From the NCBI GenBank assembly GCA_039704465.1, contig JASFAU010000014.1:1-64000 (forward strand): 64,000 nucleotides of DNA, given 5' to 3'. Numbering within the stretch: position 1 is the first letter of the stretch; every line of letters begins with the position of its first letter. A program made the position numbers and the translations under genes. This stretch comes from Plasmodiophora brassicae. Lineage: Eukaryota; Endomyxa; Phytomyxea; Plasmodiophorida; Plasmodiophoridae. Below, piece by piece: positions 43,358 to 55,700 of this stretch. Below the pieces are notes generated by a model that did no database searches, was not told the origin of the DNA, and was given only the letters and a program-made list of their open reading frames with translations.

Positions 43358-43554
43358 CCGTCCGGGCGTCGGCGTGTGCTGCGCGTTGCAGTCGCGCAGT
43401 GCGTGGACGCCGCGCTTCTTCTCTGGCCCGGGGAACAGTCCGCCGATCCGAACAACGGTACACAGTCCTCGGCTCGGGGGCTGACTGGCCGTCGCGCACG
43501 ACGCGGCCCCTGAGCCGCACACGCAGCACGATATGTACATTGATTATCAGGGGG

Positions 43555-46053
43555 TCACCAGTGGTCCCCGCAGGAGCAGCGCCCGTCCCGGAACTGGTGG
43601 TGGGCCCTCGTGTCGCGGACGAAGATCGGGCGGAGCAGGACGCGGGACGCCCGTTTCAGCGCGTCGTGGCCGTCGGGGCGCACGGGTACGTTCTTCAGCA
43701 TGCGGATCGGTTCGCCCCGGGTCAGGCGTCGCATGGCGTACGCGACGGCGATCACCTCGCTGTGCCGCGATACGTCTGGCTGCGACGTCGGGTGATCCGG
43801 TCTGGGCGACCCGTTCGCCGCGGGCAACCGCCCGACCAGCAGGTCGTGCTGGTGCCTGACGAGCGGATCCCGCCGGCAGCGGACGTCGTCGTCGACCAGC
43901 TGGACGGTACGCCCCGGCAGGAACAGGCTCGTCCGGCCCGGGTCGACCGAGATCCGCCTGGCGCGCATCTCGCGTCGCAGGCGGTCGGCGTCGCCCGCAC
44001 GCCCCGCCCCGCACGTGTAGACGCCCAGCATCGCGTCGTACGCCCGCGCCAGCGTGTCCGACGGCAGCAGGTCGCCCAGCGACAGGGCGTACGCGAAGAT
44101 GCGTTCGGCGCGAGCGACGTCGTTCGCCGCCCGGCAGGCGAGCAGGACGGTGTCCCAGGCGACAGCGGCGGCGACCGGCGCGCTGACCGCCAGGCGCTCC
44201 ACCTCGACGACGTTGCCGACCCTGGCGTGCAGGTCGATCAGCAGGCGGTGCACGTCCCGGGCGGGCGACGACGACGACGACGACGTGGCGTCCATGGGCC
44301 AGTGGGCGGCGAACTCGGCCAGGACGGCGTCGGCGCGGGCGACCTGCCCCGCCCGGCTGCACCCGACCAGGAGCGCCCGCAGCGTCGCCGGGGTCGGTCG
44401 CAGGCCCGCCGACTTCAGGCGCTGGTACGCGTCGGCCGCCTGCTGGCACAGGCCCTGGTGGCCGAACGCGGCCATCATGGCGTTGAACGGGGCCACGTCC
44501 GGCGGGCGCCGCGCGTCGTCAACGACAACGTCAAAGACGCGCTGCGAGGCGCCGAGCTCGCCGGCATGGGCGAACGCGGTGATGAGCGCCGCCACGACGG
44601 CGCCGTCGCCCAGGCGGTCGTTCGCCGTCGCGTACGCGTGCAGCGCCCGAACGGCGTCGACGTCCGAGCAGCGGCCGGACGTGGCGATCAGGCGCGTCAG
44701 GACGGCGTTGTCGACCGCGACGCCGTCGTCCTGCATGGCGCGGAACACGTCCATGGCCTGCGGCAGGCGGTTGTCCTTGGTCAGCGCCGACAGGATCGTC
44801 GTGTACAGCGGGCGCGTGCGGCGAACGCCCAGCAGGCCGACGAACGCGTAGGCGGCGACCGCCTTCCGAACCAGGCCACGACGGCTGTACGCCGACAGCA
44901 TCGCCGTGAACACGACGTCGGCGTCGGCGCCCGCCTGCTGCTGCTGGACGCGGGCGCGGAACAGGTCCTCGGCGGTGGCGATCGCGTCGCAGGCGGCGAA
45001 CGCGGCGATCAGGGCGGCCCGGACGAAGTCGTTGCCCAGCATCGAACGGTCGCTCGCGTGCCGGTGCAGGTCGGCGACGGCGGCGGCATCGCGGGCGCGG
45101 CCGCACGCGGCGACGAGCAGGCAGAACACGGGGGCGTCGACGTCGACGCGCCTGTCCCGCATGGCGCGGAACGCGTCGAGCGCCTGACGGGGGCGGTCGG
45201 CCCTGGCGAGCGCGGCCAGGACGAGCGTCCAGATGTGGACCGACGGCGGCAGGCCGTTCCGGTCCATGGCGTCCAGCGCGTGCAGGACGGCGTCGAAGCG
45301 CCCGTCCAGCAGGAGCGCCTTGAACAGGTTGGCGAACAGCGGCTGGTTGCGGTACGGGCAGGCGTGGCCGACCATCAGGTCGAGCAGGCGCTGGGCGCCG
45401 TCGGCGGCCTCCTCGCGCGCCGCCTTCGCCTCGGCGCAGCACGCCGCCAGGACGGAGGCGAGCTTCTCCGACATGGCGACGTCGTTGTCGACGGCGTCAC
45501 CGACCAGGAACAGGGCCGCCCGAGGGCGCCGGGCGACGCGGCACAGGTTCGCCACGCCGAAGATGGCGTTGTGCGACCGCAGGCCGCATTGCCTGTACCG
45601 CTCGACGACCTGTTCGACGACGGGCGGCGGCCCAGACGTCTGGCAGCACGTCGCCGCCGCCGCCTTCAGGAACGTGCAGAACAGGGCGTCGTGGACGGCG
45701 ACGCCCCGGTCCAGGCATGCGTCGAGGACGTCGGGCGCCTTGTCCGGCAGGTACCGCTGGCAGAACGCCATCATGGCGTGGAAGAACGCGGACGACCCCC
45801 AGTCGCCGGCGTCGTTGACGCGCCGGAAGACGGCCCAGCCTCGCGCCGGGTCGTCCAGCTGCTCCAGGGCGCGGCACGCCAGCGCCGGCGATGGGCTCTG
45901 CATGAAGATGTCGTAGGCGTCGACGGCCGCCCGACTCTGGCCGGCATTGTCGCCCGGCGCCCGCGTGGCAACAGCGGCCGAACAGGACCGCGCCGCGACG
46001 AAGGCCACCTGCAGGCCCGGTCGAGCGATGACGCGTCGTACGCGCGCACGCAT
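43555..46053 (-). CDS. DYW-class PPR protein with degenerate deaminase site
   Basis: Single exon. The ATG at 46053 gives an Arg/Ala-rich, acid-free N-terminus (MRARVRRVIARPGLQVAFVA), a good mitochondrial presequence; the open frame extends 35 codons further up only through a GTG. The body is a series of PPR hairpins (VFTAMLSAYSRRGLVRKAV; PFNAMMAAFGHQGLCQQA). The last 135 residues follow the plant DYW domain: PG-box-like DPGRTSLFL, HSEVIAVAYAM (HxE of the cytidine deaminase), GEPIRMLKNVPV, then HHQFRDGRCSCGDHW at the very end. The zinc CxxC expected after KNVPV is replaced by RPDG (43669-43680), so the deaminase zinc site is lost while the second metal site (HH...CSC) remains. Predicted organellar RNA binding without editing activity. 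Confidence 0.9.
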   Translation of the reverse strand: MRARVRRVIARPGLQVAFVAARSCSAAVATRAPGDNAGQSRAAVDAYDIFMQSPSPALACRALEQLDDPARGWAVFRRVNDAGDWGSSAFFHAMMAFCQRYLPDKAPDVLDACLDRGVAVHDALFCTFLKAAAATCCQTSGPPPVVEQVVERYRQCGLRSHNAIFGVANLCRVARRPRAALFLVGDAVDNDVAMSEKLASVLAACCAEAKAAREEAADGAQRLLDLMVGHACPYRNQPLFANLFKALLLDGRFDAVLHALDAMDRNGLPPSVHIWTLVLAALARADRPRQALDAFRAMRDRRVDVDAPVFCLLVAACGRARDAAAVADLHRHASDRSMLGNDFVRAALIAAFAACDAIATAEDLFRARVQQQQAGADADVVFTAMLSAYSRRGLVRKAVAAYAFVGLLGVRRTRPLYTTILSALTKDNRLPQAMDVFRAMQDDGVAVDNAVLTRLIATSGRCSDVDAVRALHAYATANDRLGDGAVVAALITAFAHAGELGASQRVFDVVVDDARRPPDVAPFNAMMAAFGHQGLCQQAADAYQRLKSAGLRPTPATLRALLVGCSRAGQVARADAVLAEFAAHWPMDATSSSSSSPARDVHRLLIDLHARVGNVVEVERLAVSAPVAAAVAWDTVLLACRAANDVARAERIFAYALSLGDLLPSDTLARAYDAMLGVYTCGAGRAGDADRLRREMRARRISVDPGRTSLFLPGRTVQLVDDDVRCRRDPLVRHQHDLLVGRLPAANGSPRPDHPTSQPDVSRHSEVIAVAYAMRRLTRGEPIRMLKNVPVRPDGHDALKRASRVLLRPIFVRDTRAHHQFRDGRCSCGDHW

Positions 46054-46734
46054 GCCCCTATTACAGGAGACAGCAACCGGGCGACTGTCGAGGTCGTCGT
46101 CGTCGTCGCCGGCGCGTACTACGCATGGTGTGTTGATCGCAGCGCGCAATGATACCACGACACAGACGCGCCTCCTCCTGCCTACGGTTCCATGAAGGTA
46201 CGCGATCGGCAGGAGTTGAGGCGGTCACAGAGGGGGCGCGCAGTGGGGTCTCGGTAGGCAGATTAGTACCCCACACATATGAGCGTGCGTGTTAGGTGCC
46301 CCACCGTACCGCGTGTCGTCGCCCGACGCGGCGACGCGCCTAAGAATCTGCTTAGCGCTAAGCGTGATCAGGTGAAGTACACCCAGCGTGGGATCGATCC
46401 GCATGGCGTACGCTCTGCCCGCGGCGCCCATTTCCTGTTTGTTCGAGCGTTGGCCGTCGTCGTGATCGGTCCCGAGTTCTCCGGTGGCGGAGCTTGGCAT
46501 CAGCGACAGGCGGGCGCGTCCTCGACAAGGTACTGCCCAGGAGGAGACCTGCTGGGCCCGTCCGCACCTGACGCAGGCGCCGACAGGGACGTCGTACGTG
46601 ACACAGAGGGAGCGAGAGCACCGCGGCAGACCAGGGCCACCTAGTCCAGCGGCACAGGTGATGGGGCGGGCGCCCGGGACAACTGGGTCGCAGGCTCCTG
46701 ATTGACAGAGCACTGCGCAGGGGCATCTTTGGCA
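46054..46734. other. Divergent promoter region between DYW-PPR and giant surface protein
   Basis: No gene recognised. A perfect 14-bp palindrome GCTTAGCGCTAAGC lies at 46350-46363 near the middle and could be a regulatory site; that is inference. Confidence 0.4.
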
Positions 46735-49700
46735 ATGACGGTCGCCAACAACATGAAGGGTACGGTCCTGTTGGTCGCCGTGCTTGGCGCGATCTGCCTG
46801 ATGACGATGGCGAGCGGAGCGGCGTCGACGTCACGTCGGCGAACGACGCTGCTGCATCCGGCGACAACGCGCCGGGTGACGACGCGCAAGAAGGCGACGA
46901 CCGCGAAGATGTCGACGAGGAAGCCGACGACGAAGAAGCTGTCGACCAAGAAGCAGACGACAAAGAAGCCGACGACCAAGAAGCAAACGACCAAAAAAAA
47001 AGACAGACGAAAAGAAGACGAGACGACGAAGGAACGACAATGAAGAAGCAGACGACGAAGCGACGACGAGGAAGGCGACGACGAGGAAGGCGACGACGAG
47101 AAGCAGACGACAATGAAGAAGCAGACGACGAAGAAGCGACGACGACAAGAAGAAGACAAACGACAATGAAGAAGCAGACGACGAGGAAGGCGACGACGAG
47201 GAAGCCCACGACAATGAAGAAGCAGACGACGAAGAAGCAGACGACGAGGAAGCCCACGACAATGAAGAAGCAGACGACGAAGAAGCCGACGACCAAGAAG
47301 CAAACGACAATGAAGAAGCAGACGACGAAGAAGCAGACGACGAGGAAGCCCACGACAATGAAGAAGCAGACGACGAAGAAGCCGACGACCAAGAAGCAAA
47401 CGACAATGAAGAAGCAGACGACAAAGAAGGCGACGACGCGGAAGCCCACGACAATGAAGAAACAGACGACGAAGAAGGCGACGACCGGTCATGCGCCGAC
47501 AGTGAAGAAGCAGACGACAAGGAAACCCACGACAATGAAGAAGCAGACGACGAAGAAGCAGACGACGAGGAAGCCCACGACAATGAAGAAGCAGACGACG
47601 AAGAAGCAGACGACGAAGAGGAAGACGACGAGGAAGCCCACGACAATGAAGAGGCAAACGACGAAGAAGCAGACGACCGGTCGTGCGCCAACGGTGAAGA
47701 AGCAGACGACGAGGAAGCAGACGACGAAGAAGCAGACGACGAAGAAGCAGACCACGGGACGTGCGCCGTCAGTGAAGAAGCAGACGACGAAGAAACAAAC
47801 CACGGGACGTGCGCCGTCAGTGAAGAAGCAGACGACGAAGAAACAAACCACGGGACGTGCGCCGTCAGTGAAGAAGCAGACGACGAGGAAGCAGTCGACA
47901 GGACGTGCCCCGACTGGAAAGAAGTTGACGACGAAGAAATTGACGACTGGACGTGCGCCGTCAGTGAAGAAGCAGACGACGATCAAGGGCCCATCCATGA
48001 AGAAGCAGACGACGATCAAGGGTCCGTCCATGAAGAAACAGACGACGATCAAGGGTCCGTCGGTGAAGAAACAGACGACGATCAAGGGTCCATCTATGAA
48101 GAAGCAGACGACGATCAAGGGCCCGTCCATGAAGAAGCAGACGACGATCAAGGGTCCGTCCGTGAAGAAGCAGACGACGATCAAGGGCCCGTCGATGAAG
48201 AAGCAATCGACGGTGAAGGGCCCGTCCATGAAGAGGCAATCGACGATCAAGGGCCCGTCCATGAAGAAGCAATCGACGATCAAGGGCCCGTCCATGAAGA
48301 AGCAATCGACGATCAAGGGCCCGTCCATGAAGAAGCAGACGACGATCAAGGGCCCGTCCATGAAGAAGCAATCGACGATCAAGGGCCCGTCCATGAAGAA
48401 GCAATCGACGATGAAGGGCCAGTCCATGAAGAGGCCGGCGACGATGCTAGGACCGTCTTTGAAGAAGCAATCGACGATGAAGGCCCCATCCATGAAGAAG
48501 CAATCGACGATGAAGGGCCAGTCCATGAAGAGGCCGGCGACGATGCTAGGCCCGTCGATGAAGAAGCCGACGACGATGAAGGGGCCGTCCATGAAGAGGC
48601 CGGCGACGATGCAAGGCCCGTCCATGAAGAAGCAATCGACGGTGAAGGGCCCGTCCATGCGGAAGCCGATGACGATGAAGGGTCCCACAATGGCACCACC
48701 ACCCAAGGTCATGTGGACGACGCCCAAGATCGGTGCAACGTTGAAGATGCCGCCGCCGCCCGGGTCCGACACGATCAACGTCCGCGTGCCGACCATGCCA
48801 GGCATGACGCCGCCGGCGTCGCTGCTCGATGCCATCGACTCGTGCTACTACTGCGTCCCCATGGCCATGTCTGGCGACCAGTTCCTGAACCAGACGTCCA
48901 GCGCCGTCGCCGACCTGCTGACATCGCTGGCGACCGTCGTCGACCTGGACAAGATGGTCGGCGTCCCGGGCGCGTTGCCCCGCATGCTCCGCCTGCGCAA
49001 CGAGACGCTCTTCGGCACGCTCGCCTACCTGCGCGGCACCGTCATGCAGCACAAGACGATCCCGACGCCGCAGGCCTGGGCGATGCAGGTCGTGGCGCGC
49101 GCCATGGGCACCACCAACCCGACGACGACCATGATGTCGCCGACCGCCATGTCGGACGTATCGCTCCAGCTCTTCGTCATTGGCGCCGTCCAATCCGTCC
49201 TCCATGCGCAGTACCTGCCCTGCAAAGCGCAGGGTACGAGATGGCCGGGTGCACGTGCCCGTATCATGTCGCTAACGCTGGTGCTGCTGCTGTAGGGTTC
49301 CCGCAGTGCCCCGGCGGGCACGGCGACTTCTTCGACCCGACGACCTGCCTGCTGCAGAACGCGACCCTGTTCGGGGCGCCCGCCGGCACCCCGCTCATGA
49401 CCAGGGGCCTGTTCCTGACCCGGCTCCTGAACCGGGTCAAGTCGTCGCCCGTCTTCAAGTACTCGGCAACGGTATGCACTCATGCGCACACAGCACACTG
49501 TGCCAACGATCCCCTGGACGTGTGCCCGGCGCTGAACCCGTCGCCCTGCAGGTCGATGCCATCATGCAGGCCGTGCTCAAGGGCGGCAACTTCGACGCGT
49601 CGTCGGCCAAGCCCATCATGTTCGACTCGTTCCCGGAACCGGCCTGGATTGCCACCGAGTTCACGCGCGCCGGCGCCACACCGGACGTGGCCAACGGCGT

Positions 49701-52700
49701 CGCCGCCGCATGGAACGACGCCCTGATGAACGTGAACGGCATGATCTGCGGCTTCATGCAGCCGTACACGATCCTGAACGCCACCGTCATGTACGCGCGC
49801 GTGTTCCACAGTTGCGACCTCGTTGCCCCGCCCGCTGACGCGCCGCAGTGACCAGATGTTCGGCTCGGGGGCGACGTCGTGCCAGCCGTGGGCGATGCCG
49901 CTGCAGGCGCTGAAGACCATGGCCGGGATGTACATTTCGAACCTGATCCCGGAATCGGCGAACGTGTCGATCGCGGCGGCCGTCCGCGGGTCCAGCGCCC
50001 TGCTCGACAAGGCGGCCGGCGAGGGCCCCATCCGCCCGTCGCTGTTCGCCATCCCGGTCGGCAACCTGACCCGGTGGTTCGCGCCCTGGGTCGGCGCCGC
50101 CGGCGCCCCGGTCGTCGCCCGCGCCCTGTCCCTGGGGTGGGCGAACCCCTGCGACCAGGGTACGTGACGCACCGCACCCCCGCCGCACCCGGTGCCCTGT
50201 GCTGAGCGCGCGCGTGTCCCGGTGGCAGGGAACCCGCAGGTGAAGGTCGCGCTGGCCCTGGTCCTGAACAAGACGGCGACGCCGGATCTGCGAAGCAGGG
50301 ACTACCTGACGTCGTTGCAGGCGTACGCGTACGCGCGCCTGCCCGCCGTCAAGCGCGTCTACCCGACGCTGCGCGCCGACGACGTCGCCGGCGGCGTCGT
50401 CGTCGCCGACTTTGACCGCGCGCTGCCCGCCTGGCTCAGGTCGCTGTCGTACCTGAACACGACGTCGTCGGCGTTCGTCGAGATGCTGCCCTCCAAGTAC
50501 GACTGCTGGATGGCGCTGCTGTACGCGCCCGCGTCGGCGCCGCTGGCGCCCGCGACGATCGCGTCGTTCTGCGCCATGGTCGTCCCGCTCCTGACGAACA
50601 GCACCGGCGTCGGATCGGTGCGTCCGCCGCGTGTTCGGGGGCCGCCTCGCGCCCTTGCTGACGCGCGTTCTGCAGGTCCCGCCCGGGTGCCAAACGGGCG
50701 GTGGCGGGCCGTCCGGTGCGCCCCCGTTGTTCCCCATCCCGCCCATGATGATGCCCAACGGCGCGGGCGGCATGCCGATGCCCACACCGGGGCCGGGCGG
50801 GTTCCCGATGCCCACACCGGGGCCGGGCGGGTTCCCGATGCCGACTCCAGGGCCGGGCGGGTTCCCGATGCCGTCCCCAGGTCCAAGCGGCGGCAGCGTC
50901 ATGGGCCCGGCGCCGTTCGGCTCGCCGATGCCCTCGGCCGGTGGCCTGTTCGGGCCGTCGCCCAGCCCGGCGCCGCTCACCGGCGGCAGCCTGCTGGGGC
51001 CCGCGCCCAGCCCGATGCCGACCCTCCGCCCGGCTCGACGACGCCTGCTGCAGCTGGTGGGCCCCAGCAGCGCGCCCACACCGTTGCCGTCGCGGCTCGA
51101 TGCGAGCCCGGCGCCCAGCGGGCAGATCCCGATGCCGACGCCCGGCCCTGGCGGCTTCCCGATGCCGACGCCCGGCCCTGGCGGCTTCCCGATGCCGACG
51201 CCCGGCCCTGGCGGCTTCCCGATGCCGACGCCCGGCCCTGGCGGCTTCCCGATGCCGACGCCCGGCCCTGGCGGCATGCCCGCACCCGGTGGGTCGTGCC
51301 CGACAGGACCCCGGTTCTACGACCCGATGTACGGCCTGTGCGTCCAGGGCGCCACCGGCAGAGCGTTCTACGCGCGCCTGACGGCCGGCCTGGCCGCGAA
51401 CCTCGCCCTGGTCCAGGCGAGCCGGGTGCCGATGCCGAGCGCGCCCGCCGACTTCAAGCCGGTGCTGATGAGCGGCGCGTGCCGGCTCGACGCTGACAAC
51501 CGCATCATGTCGGCGACGGCCTGCCTCTTCGCCTACCTGAACACGTCGCACCCGGTAAGCCAACGCGGCCGGTGCGTGCACGAGGCGCCGCCCCCCGGCC
51601 CTGACCCGAGGTCCAGGTGCGTGAGGTCGTGCCCGGCATCGAGTGGGCGTTCAGCGAGTACGTGGCGGCCGGCCTGTCGGCCGCGGAGGCGAGCACGGCC
51701 GCGTTCGCCCTGGAGCTGGCGCTGAACGACGTCGCGTTCACCTGCGACGGGTACCAGGCGAGCGGGGCGTACCCGGCGCCGCAGTGCCTGGACATCAGCG
51801 CCCCGATCCTGATCTCGAAGACCAGCGCCGCCCTGGGCGCGATGCTGACGCCCGACCAGCTGTACCAGGCGTCGACCCGGTTCCCGTCGTACGGCGTCGG
51901 CACGGTCGACTACCCGTCGGTGCGGTCGATCGCGCCCCTGCGCAACGTCCTCACCGACCTGTACGTCAACCCGATGCGCCCGACGCCCATCCCGGACGCG
52001 CTCGTCGCCGCCGTCGCCGCCGCCATGGTCAACGTCTGGGCGTCCGTCCCGCGCAAGCTCTGCACGCTCGTCGCGACGACGCCGCCGACGTACGCGATGA
52101 CGACGACGCGTTCGACAACGCCCACCCGGTGCTGACACGCGTGTTGTAGGATGCCACCGATGGGCGGTGACGGCGGCACCGGGTCGTCGGCCGCCGCCCC
52201 GGTCCCGTACATTGTCGGGTCGGTGACGACGACGAGCACGCAGTCGCAGTCGGCGACGTTCGCGTTCAACGCCGCCCAGGTCGGCGGCGCGTCGTTCTCG
52301 TCGCTGTCCATGACGACGCCGCTGTTCATGCCCGGGATGACGACGACGACGACGATGTACGCGCTGATGCCCCAGGTCAAGTACTGGCCGCTGGACGCGT
52401 ACGGCCAGCGCACGTTCCTCGGCCGGCAGTACGAGTCGGGCGCGTGGATCGGCCTGGGCGCGTGCACGCCCGGCGGCGCCTGCACCGTCAGCGTCGGCGG
52501 CCTGGCGTCGTCGACGCCGTACAACTTCTGCTTCCAGGTCGTGCAGAACCCGGGCTGGACGACGTCGAACAGCACGTGCGTGCAGGCGTCGACGCTGAAG
52601 GACGCGTTCGCCTGCGCCGCCTCGATCTACAACGCGACCAGCTCGTGCAACCTGCTGGCGCCCGGCCAGACGCTGGCCACGTTCGACGCCGTCAGCGCGT

Positions 52701-55700
52701 ACCAGGCGCTGTCGCAGTTCAACTGCTTCTTCCTGTACTACGACGCGCACGCGCTGGCCTGCGTGAACGCCGCCCTGGGCGCCGCCGCCTGCATGGGCGC
52801 CGACAGCGACGCCATCGCCGCCCTCGTCAAGAAGGACTGCACGCTGTCGATGTCCTGGGCCAGGAACTCGTCCATGGTCTGCACGGCGGCCACCTACATG
52901 AACGCGACGCTGTACGGGCACCAGTGCGGGGCGACGGTCGCCGCGCTGGCCTCCACGTCGACCTACATCGGGGCGGGGACGCCGGTGATGCCCCCGGCGA
53001 CGACGACGCCGACGACGTCGATGATGATGACGACGGGCGGCGGCAGCCCGATGCCGACGTCGCCGGCGCAGTGGCAGGCGGGGTCGTGCCAGAACGGGTA
53101 CCTGATGTACACGGGCCTCAGCAGCGCCTGCTCGAACGCGAACTGCGACCCCGACCGGTCGTTCGCGTCGACCTGCACGTCGGCGACCGTGCCGGCCGCC
53201 ATGACGGCCGCGTGCCGGGCGGCGCTCCAGACGCACCTGCAGCAGTGCCTGCGCGGCAAGCTCGCCATCAGCACGGGCGACACGTCGCACCTGAACAGCC
53301 TGGTACGGTGGTCGCCCTCGCCCTCGCCCGCCGATTCGTTTAGCTGAGCGCGCCCGCCCGCACACAGATCTTCTCGTACGGCCAGGCGCTGAACACGTTC
53401 GACCAGTGCGGCATGTACGTGCCGTACGTGCGCGCCACGTGCGGCATCGCGGCGCCGTACTCGGCGTTCCCGACGGCGACCTGCACGCCCATGTGCTCGA
53501 GCGTGCTGGACCAGTGGGTGCGCCAGTGCCTGATCCTGTACACGGTCGCCTCGGTCGACGCCACATCGGTACGCGCGCCTCTCTCTCTGTGTGTGTGCAC
53601 AGCGGTTCGCTGACGCGCGCGCCCCCCCAACAGCTGCTGGCGTACCAGACGAAATGCCACACGGACAACTCGCTGGTGACGGTGGCGGCGCCGGTCGCGA
53701 CGGCGCCGACCGGCGCGTCCAGCCTGCTGACCTGGTCGGACGCGTCCGGCCTGTCGCCGGTCACCTACCAGGTGTTCCGGCAGACGACGGACGCGTACGG
53801 GAACATCGTGACGCAGTCGGTGTCGGGCATGCTCGCCGTGCGCTCCTTCGACCTGCAGTACGTCGTGCCGGCCGGCACCACCGCCACGTTCTACGTGCAG
53901 ACGTTCTACAAGGGCGGCAGCAGCGGCCTGCTGTCGTCGAGCGCGCCCAGCACGACGGTGACGTACACGGCGCCGAACCTGGCGCTGGCGCGCCTGCCGC
54001 CCGCGCAGGTCACCGCCGCCGACACGGGGTCGATCACGATCCTCGTGCAGGGCCTGCCGGCCGACCTGCTCAACCTGGTCGTCGTCCTGACGAACACGGC
54101 GACGCAGCAAGTGCTGACGTTCCTGTTCACGGACGCCACGCCGTACAAGACGCTGTCGAACAGCAAGATGGCGCCCAACACCAACTACCTGGTCCAAGTG
54201 CAGTGCAACGCGGCCAGCGCCAAGTTGTACACGGCGCTGTCGGCGCCGGTGCCCGCGTCGACCAAGCCGGCCACGCCCACCCAGGTCACGTCGGTGACGC
54301 CCGGCACCTGCACGTCGACGTCGTGCTCGTTCACGATCGGCGTGCCGGCCGTGTCGACGGGCGGCGCCCGCCCCGCCTCCTGCATCCTGTCGTACGGGAC
54401 GGGCCTGACGGCCGGGTGCCCGTGCCCGACGCCGGGCGCCAACGCCGTCTGCAACCTGCTGTCGCTGGCGCCGTCGACGTCGTACTCGGTGACGGTCGCC
54501 GTGATGGACGTGAACGGCGGACAGAGCGCCGCGTCGAACGCCGTCCAGGTGACGACGGCGGGCGTGCAGGCCCAGGTGACGTCGTTCGTGGCGAACGACC
54601 CGACCGGGCGCAACTCGCAGTGGGCCCCGGGCGACACGATGACGGTGGCGTTCAGCGCGTCGGCCAACGGCCAGCTCCCGTACCTGTACGGCGTCGACCT
54701 GGCGACCGGCCTGATCGGCGCGGCGTTCACCGGCCTGAACCTGAACCAGACCTGGGCCAGCGCCAGCACCGCCGTCCTGTACGTGCTGGGCGGCAGCGCG
54801 GCGACCGCACCGCAGATCAACCGGGCCTGCGCGTCCGCCCTGCCCCAGAAGCCGGGCACGCCGCTGACGCCGACCTGCGCCGTCCTGACCGGCACGTTCG
54901 GGTCGTACATCCCGCCCTTCGTACGGTCGACCCGATGTCGGTTGCGCCCAGTCGCTGAACGCGCTCGTAGGTCGCGCCGACGACCAAGGCGGGTGCGGCG
55001 CCGGCGCCCGGTTCCGCAACCGTCACCGTCCGCCTGTACAGCACGACGGTCGTCACCGTCAGCCGGTTCACCTGGGTGCCGCTCATCCAGGCCTTCTCCG
55101 TCCAGTCGCGCGTCTTGTCGACGTCGCCGACGGCGGTCGTCGCCGCCACCTGCTCGTCAATGTAGGGTCCCGTGCGGCACGCCATCCCCCCGTGCTGACA
55201 CTGAACACGCCCCCCACAGCAACGGCCAGCTGAAGTACGGCGACCAGCAGGCGGGCGCGTCCGTGACGCTGCCGACGGTGCTGGCCAGCAAGCTGCTGTC
55301 GACGCTGAAGGCGATCAAGTACACGGGGGCGGGCCGGTTCTACGGCGCCGACGTGATCACGTGCACCGTGTCGGACGGCGGTAACCAGCTGGCGTCGGTG
55401 TCCATCTCGGCGAACGTCCTGTTCGTTAAGTCGTCGCCGTCGATCAACCTGACGTCGGCGACGACGATGCCGTCGGGCGCGCTGACGCCCGTGCCCGCGT
55501 TCACGATCAGCGCGCCGGACGCCGAGAACAACACGGTCGAGGTCACGCTGACCGCCTCCGAGGGCCCGTACACGGCCCCGGCCGGCACGCGCCTGTCCAC
55601 CCTCCTGTTCGCGTCGGGCAGCGCCGACCCGCGCCTGACGTACACGCCGGCGTTCGGCACGGAAGCGCGCCAGGTACGTTGTCGCACCCGGGCGCAGACG

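Noticed and set aside
42588..43529. 313-codon minus-strand ORF overlapping the Rpp21-like gene
   Set aside because: Arg/Pro/Ala-rich out-of-frame shadow typical of GC-rich DNA; the other frame has the zinc-ribbon cysteines.
43159..46152. 997-codon plus-strand ORF opposite the DYW-PPR gene
   Set aside because: Composition (Arg, Gly, Val, Gln) is that of the antisense of a GC-rich coding region, with no domains; the minus strand has clear PPR and DYW motifs.
46225..46713. ORFs on both strands between the DYW-PPR and giant genes
   Set aside because: No domain, overlapping each other, and located in the shared upstream region.
47489..48404. Antisense ORFs encoding FMDGPLIVDCF repeats
   Set aside because: Antisense of the KKQTTIKGPSM coding repeat; hydrophobic appearance is a by-product of the complement.
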